From positions 1,384,008-1,448,007 of the forward strand of contig JAEVLN010000015.1 in assembly GCA_018350325.1 (NCBI GenBank): DNA of 64,000 nt, given 5' to 3'. Origin of the DNA: Globodera rostochiensis (taxonomy: Eukaryota; Nematoda; Chromadorea; Rhabditida; Heteroderidae). Under the pieces are notes generated by a model, which was given only the letters and a program-made list of their open reading frames with translations, was not told the DNA's origin and ran no database searches. A program made the position numbers and the translations under genes. Positions 48,188 through 57,681 of the stretch are shown here, piece by piece (within the stretch, counting starts at the first letter, position 1; the number at the start of each line of letters is the position of its first letter).

Positions 48188-49331
48188 TAGAGTTGGTCGG
48201 GACCGGGATTTTTGGGAAAAATCGGGACCGGGATTGACCGGGATCGTGAAAGCCGGGATCGGGACCAGCATCTCAAACCGGGACCGGGATCGGGATTTTG
48301 CCTTTTCAAAAACCGGGACCGGGAAACGGGAAAAACCGAGACTGGCAATCAAAAAAATTTTTTTTTGTAATGATTACAAGGTGAAACCAAATTTTTTTTT
48401 TTATTTTCAAAAATATATTCCCCATTGTCTTTAACGTCGATTGCTCACCAGTAATTTTTGAGAATTTTGTTTTAGGCACTTCTTTAGTAGAGAAAGGACG
48501 ATCGAGATTCTCGATCGGCTCAAGTCCTTTCTCTATTCTTTAGCCGGGGGGTCTACGACTTTCCACAAACCCATAGTGAAGCCCTTTTGGCTTTTCATCA
48601 CAAAATTTTTTTTATTCCTCAAATTATGTTAGAAACCCTACAAATACATATTTTTGTGATGAAACCCAAAAAAAACGGATTTTGAATCACTCGAAATTAT
48701 TGAAAAAAGCAAATTATTTTAGAAAAGTAAAGGTCCTCCCTGATGCGCGTCGACCCTCCGGTTAAAGAATTTTCTGGGGGGAGGACGGCTTTTTGCGAAT
48801 TCTGCTTACTCCTGGGGGGGGGGGTCGGCGGTGCCGATAGGCGCCGCCGAAGAAAATTTTTAATTTTTGGCTTAATTTGAAGAGATTTGCAACCAAAATT
48901 TTAAAAATACGGCACTTTTTATGAAAAAATGAAATGTATTTGTGAATTGTATCTAAAATATTTTTTAAAATTTAAAAGAATTTTGCGATTATTTATGTTA
49001 AGAGAATAGTCGGAAAAAATCACTTACACACTAGGGGATCTGAACCACCAACTCACCCAAAAAGCGCCCACCACTCACCACTACACTACAACCAACCGTA
49101 ATCTAATGTCAAAAATCCCATTTGATGCTCATAAATCCCATCCTTAGGGGGTGTACTTTTTTCCTGGTTAGTCCCGGTGCGACCGGGACCGGGATCGGGA
49201 TTTCGGCTTTTCAAAAACCGAGACCGGGATCGGGATTACGATTTTTCAAAGACCGGGACCGGGATCGGGATTCCAAAAACCGGGAATTTCCCGACCGGTC
49301 CCGGTCGGGATCCCGGTCCCGACCAACTCTA
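48188..49331. mobile_element. Complete hAT-like non-autonomous element
   Basis: 1144 bases bounded by perfect 22-base inverted ends that begin TAGAGTTGGTCGGGACCG, matching the hAT end pattern (T/C)A(A/G)NG. Direct rep‌eats CTTCAAAG flank it at 48180-48187 and 49332-49339, an 8-base target duplication as expected for hAT. Subterminal regions (about 48196-48345 and 49170-49320) are built from repeats of GACCGGGATCGGGA. The interior has no transposase, and carries a third CGGCGGTGCC hairpin (48826-48849) and a tRNA-like unit. Confidence 0.88.
49033..49092 (-). repeat. tRNA-derived SINE-like unit inside the hAT element
   Basis: The minus strand reads TAGTGTAGTGGTGAGTGG (A box) and GGTTCAGATCCCC (B box) about 30 bases apart. 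The A-box part is very similar to the D-arm of the functional tRNA-Gln at 40954-41025. Stems do not pair as a tRNA. Confidence 0.6.
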
Positions 49332-49501
49332 CTTCAAAGATTGGCACAGACTTCTTCCGCAGAGGAATAAAAAACTCCCTTCCCGTTGGAGAAATGTTGC
49401 GAGAGTTCAGGAGAACTATTTTGTTGAATAAAATTGTTATTGCATTTGTGTTATTTTCCAATTTTTGTAAAAAAAAATTAACCAAAAAAGCGACCCTAAT
49501 T

Positions 49502-50252
49502 ATGGAACGACATAGTATGATTCCAACTTTTAAACATCGCGAGTGTATAAGAATCAAAAAGTCAAGAATCCGTGCCACCTCTGCGTACAACGAAATTTCG
49601 CTTCTGGAAACCGCCGATGTACAGGCTGACGATGGAGTCGCGCGCAACCAAGCGGTTCTTGAAGAGGCTATGGAAGAAACCGCGATGGATGCTGAATGTA
49701 CGTGATGCTTGTCTTCTGCGCTTATTTTTTGAAGTTTTAGTGGATGAAATCAAAAAAGGTGTGTCGGTAAAGAGAGGACGTGGATTTGAAGGATCGCAGA
49801 AGAGTACAGTCCAAGTCTACGAATCTCTGGATGAAGAAGGGTCGTCCGTTGGAGGTCCACAGCGCTCTGTTGAGGTACTTTTTCTGCTTAGTTTAACACC
49901 CGAATTATTTAATTTTAATGTAAAATTAAGGGATGGATTATATTTATTACGAATGTTCACGAGGAAGCGCAGGAGGATGAAGGTCTGTGTATTGGTTGGT
50001 TTTGTATAAGGTCCTATGATCAAATTCAAACTTTTAGTGAAAGACTTGTTCAAGGAGTACGGGAGTGTGATGAACATGGATTTGAATTTGGACCGTCGGA
50101 CCGGCTATTTCAAAGGCTATGCGATTGTGCAGTACGAGAGCCAAAAGGAAGCGGCCGAAGCCATTGCTGCGCTGAACGGCTACAACTTTTTGGGTCAAGA
50201 GCTGCGAGTCGACTGGTGCTTTGTGAAGGGCGGGCGCGAGAGAAAGCGATGA
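49502..50252 (+). CDS. rnp-4: Exon junction complex protein Y14 (RBM8A)
   Basis: RNA-binding half of the Y14-Mago heterodimer that marks spliced mRNAs. Four exons: from 49502 (or the in-frame ATG at 49517) to 49697, 49741-49874, 49931-49982 and 50038-50252. After an acidic N-terminus ([19 protein letters not shown]) comes the conserved KRGRGFEG, then [20 protein letters not shown] (RNP2 strand), [20 protein letters not shown] and [12 protein letters not shown] (RNP1), ending [20 protein letters not shown] and flanks fit the family closely. The N-terminal codons are uncertain: the first ATGs lie in AT-rich sequence and a separate first exon may exist. It lies just outside the hAT element and 151 bases before the GPATCH1 stub, on the same strand. 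Confidence 0.93.
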
Positions 50253-50403
50253 TTTTTTTAGGACGCCGACGATAAGAATGTTTGCATTATGTCCCCCGAC
50301 TTTTTGGACAATCTTTTTTATGCTTATTTGCTTTCATTCCATTAAAACATCTGTTGGGGAACGATATTTTTTATTATGTTTCTTCTTTAACTAAACGGAG
50401 TTT

Positions 50404-50659
50404 ATGATAGGAAGTGAAGAGCAGAAGATGGTTTTCGGTACGCCCTTTGAGAAGTTGGAGGATGATGAAAGTGAGTAAAAGGGAATAGGGTAGAAGAAAC
50501 GGAAGAATCAATTCAATTCAGAAAATGCCATTTCCAAGCGCCCCAAAGGGGTGCAAGACGAAATTGTGACGGATGAGCGTGGAAAACGAAGGTTCCATGG
50601 CGCTTTCACCGGAGGGTTTTCAGCTGGATATTTCACACTGCGGGTTCAAAGCATGGTTG
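50404..50659 (+). pseudogene. 5' fragment of GPATCH1-like splicing factor, frameshifted
   Basis: Exon 1 (50404-50470, MIGSEEQKMVFGTPFEKLED) and exon 2 (from 50522, VQDEIVTDERGKRRFHGAFT followed by GGFSAGYF) match the conserved N-terminus of G-patch domain protein 1. After GGFSAGYF the family continues NTxGSK-GW. Here that peptide (TAGSKHGW) appears one frame over, because TTCACACT stands where TTCAACACT would be expected, so one base is missing. A good donor (TGGTTG|GTAATGG) follows at 50660, yet no later GPATCH1 exon, including the G-patch itself, exists before the next gene begins 95 bases on. It is therefore a truncated remnant, or the assembly is wrong here. Confidence 0.85.
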
Positions 50660-50754
50660 GTAATGGTAAAAGGCCGTTTTAAACATTGAACTTTATTAAT
50701 CAATTTAAAGGAACACTTGTTTTACGGGTCATTCTTTTTTTTTTTAAAAAGAAA

Positions 50755-52752
50755 ATGGAGACGCATCCCAATTCTTCTCAACAAGGGCAAAGGACTCTGC
50801 AAGCAGAACCCGTCTCAATTTCGACTCCCTCCGATTCCAATGATGTTCAGGCTTTGGTTCGGTCCACAGATCGTCGGCAGGGCGATGTGATTTCGTAATT
50901 ACCCATACCTTTTTCGTTGTTCATTATATAAATAAAACTAATGATCGAATTCGGAAATTTCAATTTTTGTGTTAGGTCCCATCGCGCTGTTTTGACGCTC
51001 TCGAAGAGTATGTTCAACGTCGGTTGCTTTTCATTGCCTTATGCGTGGATGCTTGGCGGGAAATGGGTTTCGCTTTTGCTATGCGACTTTTATTATTTGT
51101 TTAGTTTAGGTTTCGTTAGCTCTTACTTTTGTCATTGCTGACTTTAACTGGTATGGCAACCACATTCTTGTCCGCTCTGCTCAACATTTGGCCAAAAAGT
51201 GGGTTTCAATCCATTTTTGCTAATAGTTTGGTTTCATTATTTATTTTGACCACTTTCAAACCTCCAAATGAATTCAAACAGTTTAAATTTTTGACTAAAA
51301 CGTTTAAAAAGGGGTCATTTGAGATATTATCACTTCATTTAATTGAAAACCCAAAGTTACTCAATTCATTCACAACTATTCCAGGTCTGGCGTCCCATCA
51401 CTCGATTACGGCCATTTTGCGAAAAGAGTGTGCGACTACAGCGAAGTGCCATTTCTGCGTCAGAACAGCAAAAGAATAATGTCCGTATGCTTTTACAATA
51501 TTTAGTCCTCATACCTTTTTAACTTTTAGGTACGTTGTTAACATTACCATTCTCTTCTATCAACTCGGTTTGCTGTTCTTCTGAACTTTTAACACTTTTA
51601 TCTCACAAATCAGGAATGTGTGCCGTTGCAATTCTCTTCATCGCTGAGAATATGGTCCACATGCTCGGCTCGTGGCTTGGCAATTCCACCACGTTGATGG
51701 CCACAATTGCCACTGTTTTTATCACTTTTACGAATATGTTTGGGAATTAACGATGTATTTTTCTTTTATATTATTTATTTAGTTGTTTATGATTGCAATC
51801 GGACTTTTTGGCTACAACGGTTTCGGGACGCATGTCAAGGAGACGATCACTGTCAATGTGCCACAGACCGGGTTTGTTTGCGAAAAGACAACAAAAAAAA
51901 AAAGGAAATTAAATTTTGAATTTAGACTTTATTCTGCGGTTAATGCCTTTCTGTGCATTCAATCCATGTTGGGCCATTCAATAGCGATGTACGTGGTGTT
52001 TGACATGTTCTACAAAGGGTTCCGAAGGAAGTTCACCTCTCGCTTTCCGAGTGTTCCTGCAATGGTCGGTCCCTTCTTTCTTTCTTATCCCTTTTTTGTA
52101 AATGCAAAAAAAAAAAATATTTTTAGTTTGTTGACAAAGGTTTTCGGATTGGTTGGGTTTTGGTCACTTATTTGATGGCTGTGCTTATTCCATGGCTGTG
52201 ATGATCCCTTTGGTAGGGCCGGCCTTCAACATAAATTATGTTTTTTATGGCTTAGGTCGGTGTCACTTCGGGCACTTTGTGCGCATTGGTTTATCCGCCG
52301 TTCTTTCAAATTGTCATATTTTGGAGCGATTGGAAGGTAAACAAACAAACGGTCGGACGTTGTTGCATTCGAATTTGTTTTAATTATTGAAGGGTAATAA
52401 TAAAAATTTCGATTGGATTGATTGGAATATTCCCCACCCCATTTTTAAGCTGAGTCTGAGCCCTCTCCGACGTGCCTTTCTTATCGGGTGCAATTGTTTT
52501 ATCATCGTCCTCGGCTTCTTCGCAATTGGGACGGGTGTTGCAGCAAACGTGATCCAAATTCTTCAGCCTCTGCCTTCTTTACTGACGGAATTTGTGTGCT
52601 TTGTAAAGCTCGCGCTTCTTTTTCCTCTCATCTTTCATTTCGATGGCATTTCCAGAGATACCACCGACCTGTTAGTTTTTCGAAATTTGCACTTTTCCAA
52701 CTTTCATACGCTACGCCTAATTTTCTTTGGCTATTTTAGCCCCAACCAATGA
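50755..52752 (+). CDS. Amino-acid transporter (SLC36/AAP type), probable frameshift
   Basis: Multi-pass membrane transporter of the amino acid/auxin permease superfamily, closest in pattern to SLC36. A polar N-terminus (ETHPNSSQQGQRTLQAEPVS) precedes TM1 with the family pattern SHRAVLTLSKSMFNVGCFSL followed by PYAW. Later exons give HILVRSAQHLAKK, DYGHFAKRVCDYSEVPF, YVVNITILFYQLGLLF, CAVAILFIAENMVHMLGSWL, FMIAIGLFGYNGFGTHVKET (the conserved mid-protein FxYxG region), LCIQSMLGHSIAMYVVFDMF and FRRAFLI-type C-terminal helices (RRAFLIGCNCFIIVLGFFAI). At 52197 the helix TYLMAVLIPWL runs into TGA, while MIPLVGVTSGTLCALVYPPF follows one frame away (splicing at 52214/52256); one base seems missing. 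A splice skipping nine residues is the alternative. The C-terminal end is uncertain. Confidence 0.75.
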
Positions 52753-53088
52753 ACGGTGGCCGTTTAATTGTACATGACGTACTGCAATTTCACTTTTAAA
52801 CAATTCAATTTACTGTTTCTTTGACGGGTGCCGCCATGTGATCGGATTTCATTCCGTTTTTTATTTTCTAGAACGGGTTTTTCAAATTAAATTATAAAAT
52901 ATGGCTATGCACCGTTTCAAACTGAAGTACCATTGGCCAGTTTTAACATAAAGAATATTAGGAACTTATTATGATAAAAAAGACCAAAAAAACATAACCG
53001 ATTTTCAGTCTTGTTCTCTTGCACAAGGAATATTTTTTGTAACATTCTAATCATTTTACAATTAGAGAGTCCAGGTCAGTTTTCCCGA
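52753..53088. other. Intergenic spacer
   Basis: 336 AT-rich bases between the transporter and ORC3. No repeat match, RNA gene or exon was recognised. Confidence 0.4.
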
Positions 53089-55219
53089 ATGCCGAAAAGG
53101 GGTTCTAGTACCAGAAAAGTGTTTTTTGAGGAAGAAATGGAGGAGGAAGAAGAAGGAGGGGCAAGGAAAGGATTGGACCAAAAGCTGTTCAGAGAGTTGA
53201 CGCAAGAGTTGGATGAAGCCATCGACATCACCATGGAGGAGATTTACCATGGGACACTGGACGAGTTCGGTCGGATCCTCAATGACCCATGTGAATGGTG
53301 AGTTGTTTTGGCTGTCGTTATTTCACTTTTTGGCCCGTGGTTAATTGTTAATGTGCAAATATTGAATTCAAATTTGACATTTTAAGTGTTTGATTGCGTC
53401 CCGACATTGTTTTTGTCCGGTCATTGTTTGGATTGGAATTGGCTATTTGATCGGCTCCGAACTCGGCACCCGGATTTGGTAATCAAAAGTAAATTTCATG
53501 CTGCGACAGAGGAATTGGTTGCGCATATTGGAAGTGAACGCGACGACCGTTTGACTGTGAGGAGTTTTGGCATTTCGAAATGAATTCGGAATTAATTTAG
53601 AAATCCGGTAAGAAGTTGCTTCTGTTCTTTCAAAGCAATCTTTTGTCAAAACGTGAAGTGTTTGAGCGTGTTTTTTCCCTTAGAGAAAGACGGTAAATGT
53701 TAAATAAAAATGAAAATAATTTTTATATATTTTTTTAGAGTCTTTGTCCTTCTCGTCGTTCACACGTCGATTTCCTTTGCCTCCATCGACGAACGAATTC
53801 CGCGCAATTATTTTGTCCAAATGCGCGTCCATTCAATGCCTTTGTCGCCGGCTGAGAATTTCTTGCGCACATTTTTTTCTGCCGCTAAAATAAAACTTGG
53901 ACTTTTGCCAAAAGCGAACGTTCAATTCCACGCCTGCACATTGATCTTTGTTCGACAGCTATTCGTGCGCGAATTCAGAACTTTGTCCTGTATTAGAAAA
54001 CCGTTGGTGCTCGCACTGCTCGAATATGCGACAAAGTATGGCTTTGGCAAACGTCCGAATGCGGTTGGTTTACCTTGAAATTTTAACACATTTTCTTTTG
54101 TTGTTAAGAATAGTAAAGCTTAGTGCTGGGCTTCGGGATATGGTCTCCCCGAGTGATCGATCACTTCCTCTCCCTCTCAGATGTTTGTGTCGGGCTGACG
54201 CCCCTGCAGAAGGCTCAGCCCGTGGGCAGGGGAAGGGCTCCCATGGATGGGGACGGGAACGGAACGGGAGAATGGCCTAGATCCCGCTTAATCCATCCCT
54301 TTTATGGACCTCCTCGTGGGAGGAGCCTTCCCGTCATTTCCCTTCCTTCCTGACGATTGGTTCCCGCCTTACAGAATGAACGAATTGAATTTGCAAAAAG
54401 TGCTGAAAAGTATTTGGCTTCGCTGCAAGCATTTTTTCAACTGACCGACACGGAAGAAGTTCCAAAAGATGCGGCAGTGTTCATCTTCAAATTGCATTGT
54501 CAAATACAACGCAAAACAGACTTTACTGCATTCTACAAGTAAAAACTTGCTTACAATTTACATTTACTTTTACTTTTTAGAAAACAAAGAGTAAAATGGG
54601 AGCATTGGACGGGTGACAAATGGCAGAACAAATTCAAAGAATTGGTCAACAAATTGAACGAACAACAAAAACAGAACCGAATTGAGCAGACGGAAAATGT
54701 TGCACCAATGAAAAAATGTTTGTTTATAAATTTCTAGTGCAAGTCGCGCTTGTTTAGACTTCGTAAGACCGATAGTTTAAGAGACTCTGCTGGTTCCGTG
54801 CTATTGGATCGGCTTAAATTCTTTAAGTTGAGTCTTAATACTTAGGCTAAGGTAAAATTGTTATCATTACGCAATAAAAACATTCAGCATCCTCTCGTCT
54901 TCGCACTTCTTTAAAGCGTGTGCCATCCAATTCCGCCAAATTTTTTGACGGTCAACAGAAGCTACTCGGTCGCCGTACTCATCCGCTTGACGCAAAACTC
55001 CGTACCGATCTGCTCCAATTTCTGGACTCGTTTTTTCTGGAAAATTTGCAGCCCTTTCCCGACAAATTCATTGCCGGGCCCGGCCCCCCGAATTTGTTGG
55101 ACCCATCGCTGTCCGGCGAATTGGACCACTCTTCGGCCGACGACTTTGCCGACAAAAAAAGCAACTTGGACATTGTTCTCGCCTACCGACTGCTCGTCAC
55201 GCACACTGACTCCCTTTGA
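53089..55219 (+). CDS. Origin recognition complex subunit 3-like, C-terminus truncated
   Basis: Predicted ORC3, which with ORC2 forms the stable part of the replication-licensing complex. The first exon (53089-53290) encodes MPKRGSSTRKVFFEEEMEEE and a helical KLFRELTQELDEAIDITMEE. The next gives FDCVPTLFLSGHCLDWNWLF followed by DRLRTRHPDL, comparable to the IPTAALVTG block of ORC3. Then GKKLLLFFQSNLLSKREVFE, and VFVLLVVHTSISFASIDERI followed by PRNYFVQMRVHSM, matching LIFGIATSPIVIHRLLPHS. The C-terminal part, DAKLRTDLLQFLDSFFLENL and NLDIVLAYRLLVTHTDSL, resembles the ORC3 winged-helix block (TEVVDFLESRL, DICIAYKLHLEC). Translation stops there (55217-55219), roughly 50 residues early, and XPB-like sequence begins at once. 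Middle exons (53880-54740) are only partly resolved; the intron 54080-54373 is GC-rich. Confidence 0.65.
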
Positions 55220-56394
55220 TTACTATCTGAAATCAAGCATCAACCGGAAATTGTTGCTGTCCGTGATGAATCCGAACAAATACCGAGTGTGCCAATACCT
55301 CATCCGGTTCCACGAGCGTCGCAACGACAAAGTCGGAAAACGTTTTATTTAATTGGACATTTTTGGGTTGCTTCATAAGCATCTTTAATAAACCAAATGG
55401 GGGCAAATCAACTCCCCCCCCCCCCAAATTGTTCAATTCCCTCCCCTCATTCGCAGATAATCGTTTTCTCCGACAATGTTTTTGCGCTGAAAAGATTTGC
55501 CGTCCAAATGAACAAGCCGTATCTGTACGGCGCGACTTCGCAGGCGGAACGGATGAACTTCTGCAGAATTTCCAATACAATCCGAAAGTGAATACCATTT
55601 TTGTGTCGAAAGTGTGTGCAGCAATTATTTCATAATTTTTTGCAATTTGCCTTCTTTTGATGTTTTTAGGTCGCCGACACTTCGTTTGATTTGCCGGAGG
55701 CAAATGTGCTCGTTCAGATCAGTGCCCATGGCGGGTCCCGGAGGCAGGAGGCGCAGCGATTGGGCCGCATTTTGAGGGCCAAAAAATACAGCACGGACGC
55801 ATTCAACGCTTATTTTTATTCGTTAGTCTCGCAGGACACCGTGGAGATGAATTATTCGCGCAAAAGGCAACGCTTTCTGGTTAGGGATATGCATACAAAG
55901 TGAGTGAGCCTTTGGACCTTTGAAGTCCATCCGAGATAAATTTGACACTTTCTCTAGGTGGTCAACGAGTTTCCGGACATGATAAAAGAGATGCTGGACT
56001 TTGGCAGCAAAGACGAGCAGCTGAAGCTGTTGAGTCAAGTTCTTCAGGCATCCGATGCGGACACATTGGAAGAGGAAATGGAGGAGGAAATGCTGGACGA
56101 GGCCTAACACGGCAACTATAGTAAATGTTAAACACTTAACGAGGAGTTTTTCGAGAACTAATTATTTGGTTTCTCTTAAAAAAATTGTTCCTATTTTTTT
56201 GAGTTTATTGTGCAGATTTTTAACTTTTAATAACGCCGATGAAACGATATGCCCAATTTTAGGCTTTTCGGAAGGAGGCGGACATGGCCGCATATTCGGG
56301 AGCGAACATCGTCGCTTATACGACCATTCAGAAGGGCGGAGGGAAGAGGAACGCTGAGGAGCGGCATCCGCTTTTCAAAAGATTCCGTAAATGA
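55213..56394 (+). pseudogene. 5'-truncated XPB/ERCC3 helicase, C-terminal third
   Basis: Encodes only the second helicase domain and C-terminus of the TFIIH ATPase XPB. The fragment opens with FDYYLKSSINRKLLLSVMNP followed by NKYRVCQYLIRFHERRND, then [20 protein letters not shown] followed by [43 protein letters not shown] followed by [19 protein letters not shown] (helicase motifs V and VI), [20 protein letters not shown], and the complete tail HPLFKRFRK. The N-terminal domain and helicase motifs I-III are missing from the window. At 55560 the frame breaks: ACTTCTGCAG reads where ACTTCCTGCAG would give [11 protein letters not shown], a one-base loss. The join after HTK near 55900 and the end of the EEEMLDEA exon also fail to connect cleanly. 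Gene remnant or misassembly. Confidence 0.87.
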
Positions 56395-57681
56395 CCATTT
56401 TATAAAATTAGACAAATCCAACAATAAAAAGATAACATCAATTTAATAGACGAGGTTCAGACACTTATTTTGTCCCTATTTTTCGCATTTTTACCATTGA
56501 AAAAACCTAAACATAGACAAAGAAAAAAGGGCTATCGGTCTGACAAGCCTAACTTGGGCCTAAGCCACACTGGGTTGGGGTTAGTTAGGCTTAGGCATAA
56601 GCTTCGGGCGGGGGGGGGGCGGATTCAGACAGGAAACGGAAAAAAGCAAAAAAATTCAAATGCGATTAGAACAGGGCTCGCAGATCTGAGGTTTTAGCCT
56701 CATTTTGTGGCTTTTTGATAGTCCGATGAAGCTAAATTTTTAAAATGAGGTTTAGGCTCATTTTGTGGCTTTTTGGAGTTTGATGAGGCACTAATAAAAT
56801 CGAAAAAGTCTATTAATTTTGAATAATTGAGTAAAAAATGTGAAAATTTTCTCGGACCCACCCCCCACTAAAAAAGTATTTGGAAAAACCGCGCGCAAAA
56901 AAACATGATTTTAGTAAAATGATGCTTTTTGGTCCCAGATGAGGCTTTTTATGCCTACCAAATGCGGCTTTTGAACATTTTCATCTGCGAGCCTTGGATT
57001 GGAAGCTTAAAAAGATGCAAAAATTCTAAAATCTTCGACATGTAATTTAATTTTATAGATCACATTTTGCGAATTTTTTATTCTAAAATGGTCTGGAAAT
57101 ATGTTATTCGATACGCTGATTACGAATTCGTCAAAAAAAAAAAATCAAAATTGAGAATTTAAAGAGTTTGAACCGGTTTAAAATTTTGAAAATTAAAACA
57201 AAAAGGATTTTAATTAAACCAAAGCCCGCCGATAGGGGGAAAAGTTAGACAGTAAGGTGGAATAGCAGCCAAAGTACCGCACACTCGACTACGGCGGCCA
57301 GCTCAATTTTTATTTTTATTGATGAATGTGTATTCACTACACCAAATAACATATTTCCAGACAATTTTTAGAATAAAAATTTTTTCCAAAATTGTTGACA
57401 AAAGGGTCCCCCCTATGGTTTTTGGCCAACTTTGAGGGGCCATAACTTTCTTCATAGTTGCTTCCGCGCAACAATTTTGCAGATTCGTTCTCAGCTCGAT
57501 GAGAGGAATCGATTGGTATATGATTCGACCGAAAACATTTTACCCCCGTAAACGACATTTTTTCCACCATTTTTGTGTCGAAAGTGTGTGCAGCAATCAT
57601 TTCATAATTCCGCAAATGACCATTTTATAAAATTAGACAAATCCAACAATAAAAAGATAACATCAATTTAATAGACGAGGT
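56395..57681. repeat. Insertion with repeats and a duplicated XPB/PDCD2 3' junction
   Basis: The segment 56384-56498 (XPB last codons, its 3' flank and the reverse complement of the last PDCD2 codons) recurs at 57608-57722. Just before the second copy, 57567-57607 repeats XPB exon sequence 55594-55634. Between the copies lie TTAGGC-rich sequence (56575-56610), a hAT-like MITE (56672-56996), the dispersed module also seen at 8579, and its inverted copy at 57345-57395. No gene is supported inside. Confidence 0.75.
56672..56996. mobile_element. hAT-like MITE, 325 bases
   Basis: Left end CAGGGCTCGCAGATCTGAGG, right end the reverse complement of CAAGGCTCGCAGATGAAAA, so 14 terminal bases pair with one mismatch and both fit the hAT end pattern. 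The 8 flanking bases are GATTAGAA (56664-56671) and GATTGGAA (56997-57004), one mismatch apart. The interior contains two imperfect copies of TTAGGCTCATTTTGTGGCTT. No coding capacity. Confidence 0.78.

Noticed and set aside
47158..48849. Repeats considered as a CRISPR-like array
   Set aside because: Spacing is irregular, copies sit in different elements, and the organism is a eukaryote; the hairpins belong to transposon-type repeats.
53089..54738. ORC3 N-terminal part as a separate unknown gene
   Set aside because: The blocks before and after align in order with ORC3, and the FDCVPTLFL exon joins in phase with exon 1 if the donor at 53291 is used.
54740..54900. Possible small RNA gene between the ORC3 exons
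   Set aside because: The sequence shows some stem potential, but no A/B boxes, Sm site or spliced-leader RNA sequence could be recognised.
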